Shown one piece after another: positions 63,101-64,000 of a stretch of 64,000 nt of DNA. Under the pieces are notes generated by a model, which had not been told where the DNA came from, ran no database searches, and saw only the letters and a list, made by a program, of their open reading frames with translations. A program made the translations under genes and the position numbers. Source of the stretch: Lingula anatina. Its lineage: Eukaryota > Brachiopoda > Lingulata > Lingulida > Lingulidae. The stretch is taken from contig NW_019776104.1 of the NCBI RefSeq assembly GCF_001039355.2, forward strand, positions 12,868 to 76,867. The letters are read 5' to 3'. Numbering within the stretch: the stretch's first letter is position 1; every line of letters starts with the position of its first letter.

Positions 63101-64000
63101 AATTGGACCGGTGAATTGAATCTCTTTGCAGTAAATAAATGGCCTTATTTGCCAGTGGACAGTGTCGGCGTTATTAATAACGCTATCCGTCCATTAGTCT
63201 TTGTATGCGACGTTTGGGCATTTATTGCACGTGGAATGAATCGGTATTGGCGTAGGAGAGGATATTAAATGCAGGGGAAGGAGGATGAGCACCGCTACTG
63301 ATCCTATCTTTATTTGTTATCTCCCTTCCATTTCATGCGTGATTTCAATCCATTAGTGGGTGATTGATGTCGTTATTTGGTGTCGTATTTGGTTATTGTT
63401 CGGCACGGACAGTGATAGAAAGTGCAAAGGTATTTGTTTTCTTTCCCTTAGACCAACCTTCGATTTGACAGAAAAGGAAATAATGCTTTTAGCACTCAGC
63501 AATTTGCTAAACATAATAGAGCCGCTGAATTATTTTGTTTCTTGGACAGGAAAAGGTCAAAATGGCATTGACGATAAGAAACGCAAATATCCTAGCCACT
63601 TCTGTCCTGCAAGTTGAAGCTGAAGAAGTAACTTGATACCCGCGGGCTAGCGGGGTTGGGAAGCACCGTGATTTGGCTCAGGGCCGGCACTGCACATGTC
63701 TCAATCCGAGATGTGCGGAAAAAGTCGGAAAAAAAGACAAAAAACGCTGTACTTAACCCATGACAACTCTCAACCATAACTCGACTTTAAATCCCGCCAT
63801 TTAAAGAGTCAACTGACACAGGGAGCCCGCCATGTGACGGGCGGTAGAACACAATGCTAACATTTTCCCGTGAGACTGGACTGCAGTTTCATCTTTCTTC
63901 ACTTGTTAAATTGCTTTTTGTTTTGTTTTTGGAGAGGGAGAAGGGAAGAGGAAACGAGGTACTTTTGATGTTCAGGGGAGGGATCCCTTGTTGAAGGTGT
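60198..64000. other. No confirmed gene; presumed upstream region of the neuropeptide gene
   Basis: It should contain or lead to the missing signal-peptide exon. I saw no convincing minus-strand Met followed by a hydrophobic core. A possible plus-strand exon at 61396-61470 is listed separately. Confidence 0.45.
61396..61470 (+). CDS. Possible signal-peptide-like exon
   Basis: A pyrimidine-rich acceptor (ctttttatttacag) is followed by 75 or so open bases that can read IAVTLCVTTASLGNQNTVKL up to a strong donor (ATG|gtaagt). The hydrophobic core and small residues before LGNQ look like the end of a signal peptide, but no partner exon with a compatible phase was found. A downstream plus-strand frame at 62105-62290 contains KRGYLGFPKR, but its phase does not fit. 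Confidence 0.2.
   Translation, partial: SHCVSPLHLWGIRTQSNCPTQGKW

Noticed and set aside
1-64000. CRISPR arrays, bacterial operons, or integrated viral genes
   Set aside because: Direct repeats here are contiguous minisatellites without regular spacers. Genes have introns. No viral structural or polymerase genes were seen apart from retroelement remnants.

Overview
The window is animal nuclear DNA from an invertebrate. It is AT-rich, its genes are split by introns with GT/AG borders, and it is dense in microsatellites and small DNA transposons. A pedal peptide/orcokinin-type precursor with PFDxI...SFV repeats points to a lophotrochozoan (mollusc, brachiopod or similar). This lineage call is inference; no species is claimed. 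Six isolated N characters (18932, 23955, 28747, 47978, 55865, 58454) look like scaffold joins.

Three genes are supported. (1) 381-2816, minus strand: five consecutive coding exons of a class I facilitative glucose transporter (SLC2A/GLUT), with matching splice phases. The first coding exon and the C-terminal half are not in the resolved part. (2) 28922-44394, plus strand: a complete ten-exon TMEM201 (Samp1/NET5) gene for an inner nuclear membrane protein. The exons join in frame to exactly 1,800 nt (599 aa plus stop). (3) 59613-60197, minus strand: the main exon of a pedal peptide/orcokinin-type neuropeptide precursor with seven 14-residue copies. It also carries two extra Gly-Arg-terminated repeats that could yield amidated peptides.

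Between 2.8 and 28.9 kb I recognise no gene. The region holds simple repeats, a 35-bp minisatellite, two short inverted-repeat elements and a dispersed roughly 95-bp repeat. TMEM201 intron 1 is a nest of transposons: a 1.2-kb hAT-like element carrying an unexplained 151-aa ORF, an LTR, a 1.37-kb inverted-repeat element filled with a GTCCTTCC motif, and a 0.66-kb MITE. Intron 5 has a 250-bp MITE. Intron 7 has a decayed antisense LINE. Intron 8 starts with an 86-bp minisatellite related to its own splice donor.

From 44.5 to 58.5 kb the DNA is dominated by two near-identical head-to-tail duplications (3.45 kb and 2.58 kb). Their joins fall exactly on N characters, so they are probably unmerged haplotype contigs rather than real tandem duplications. 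The three genes show no functional link to each other.
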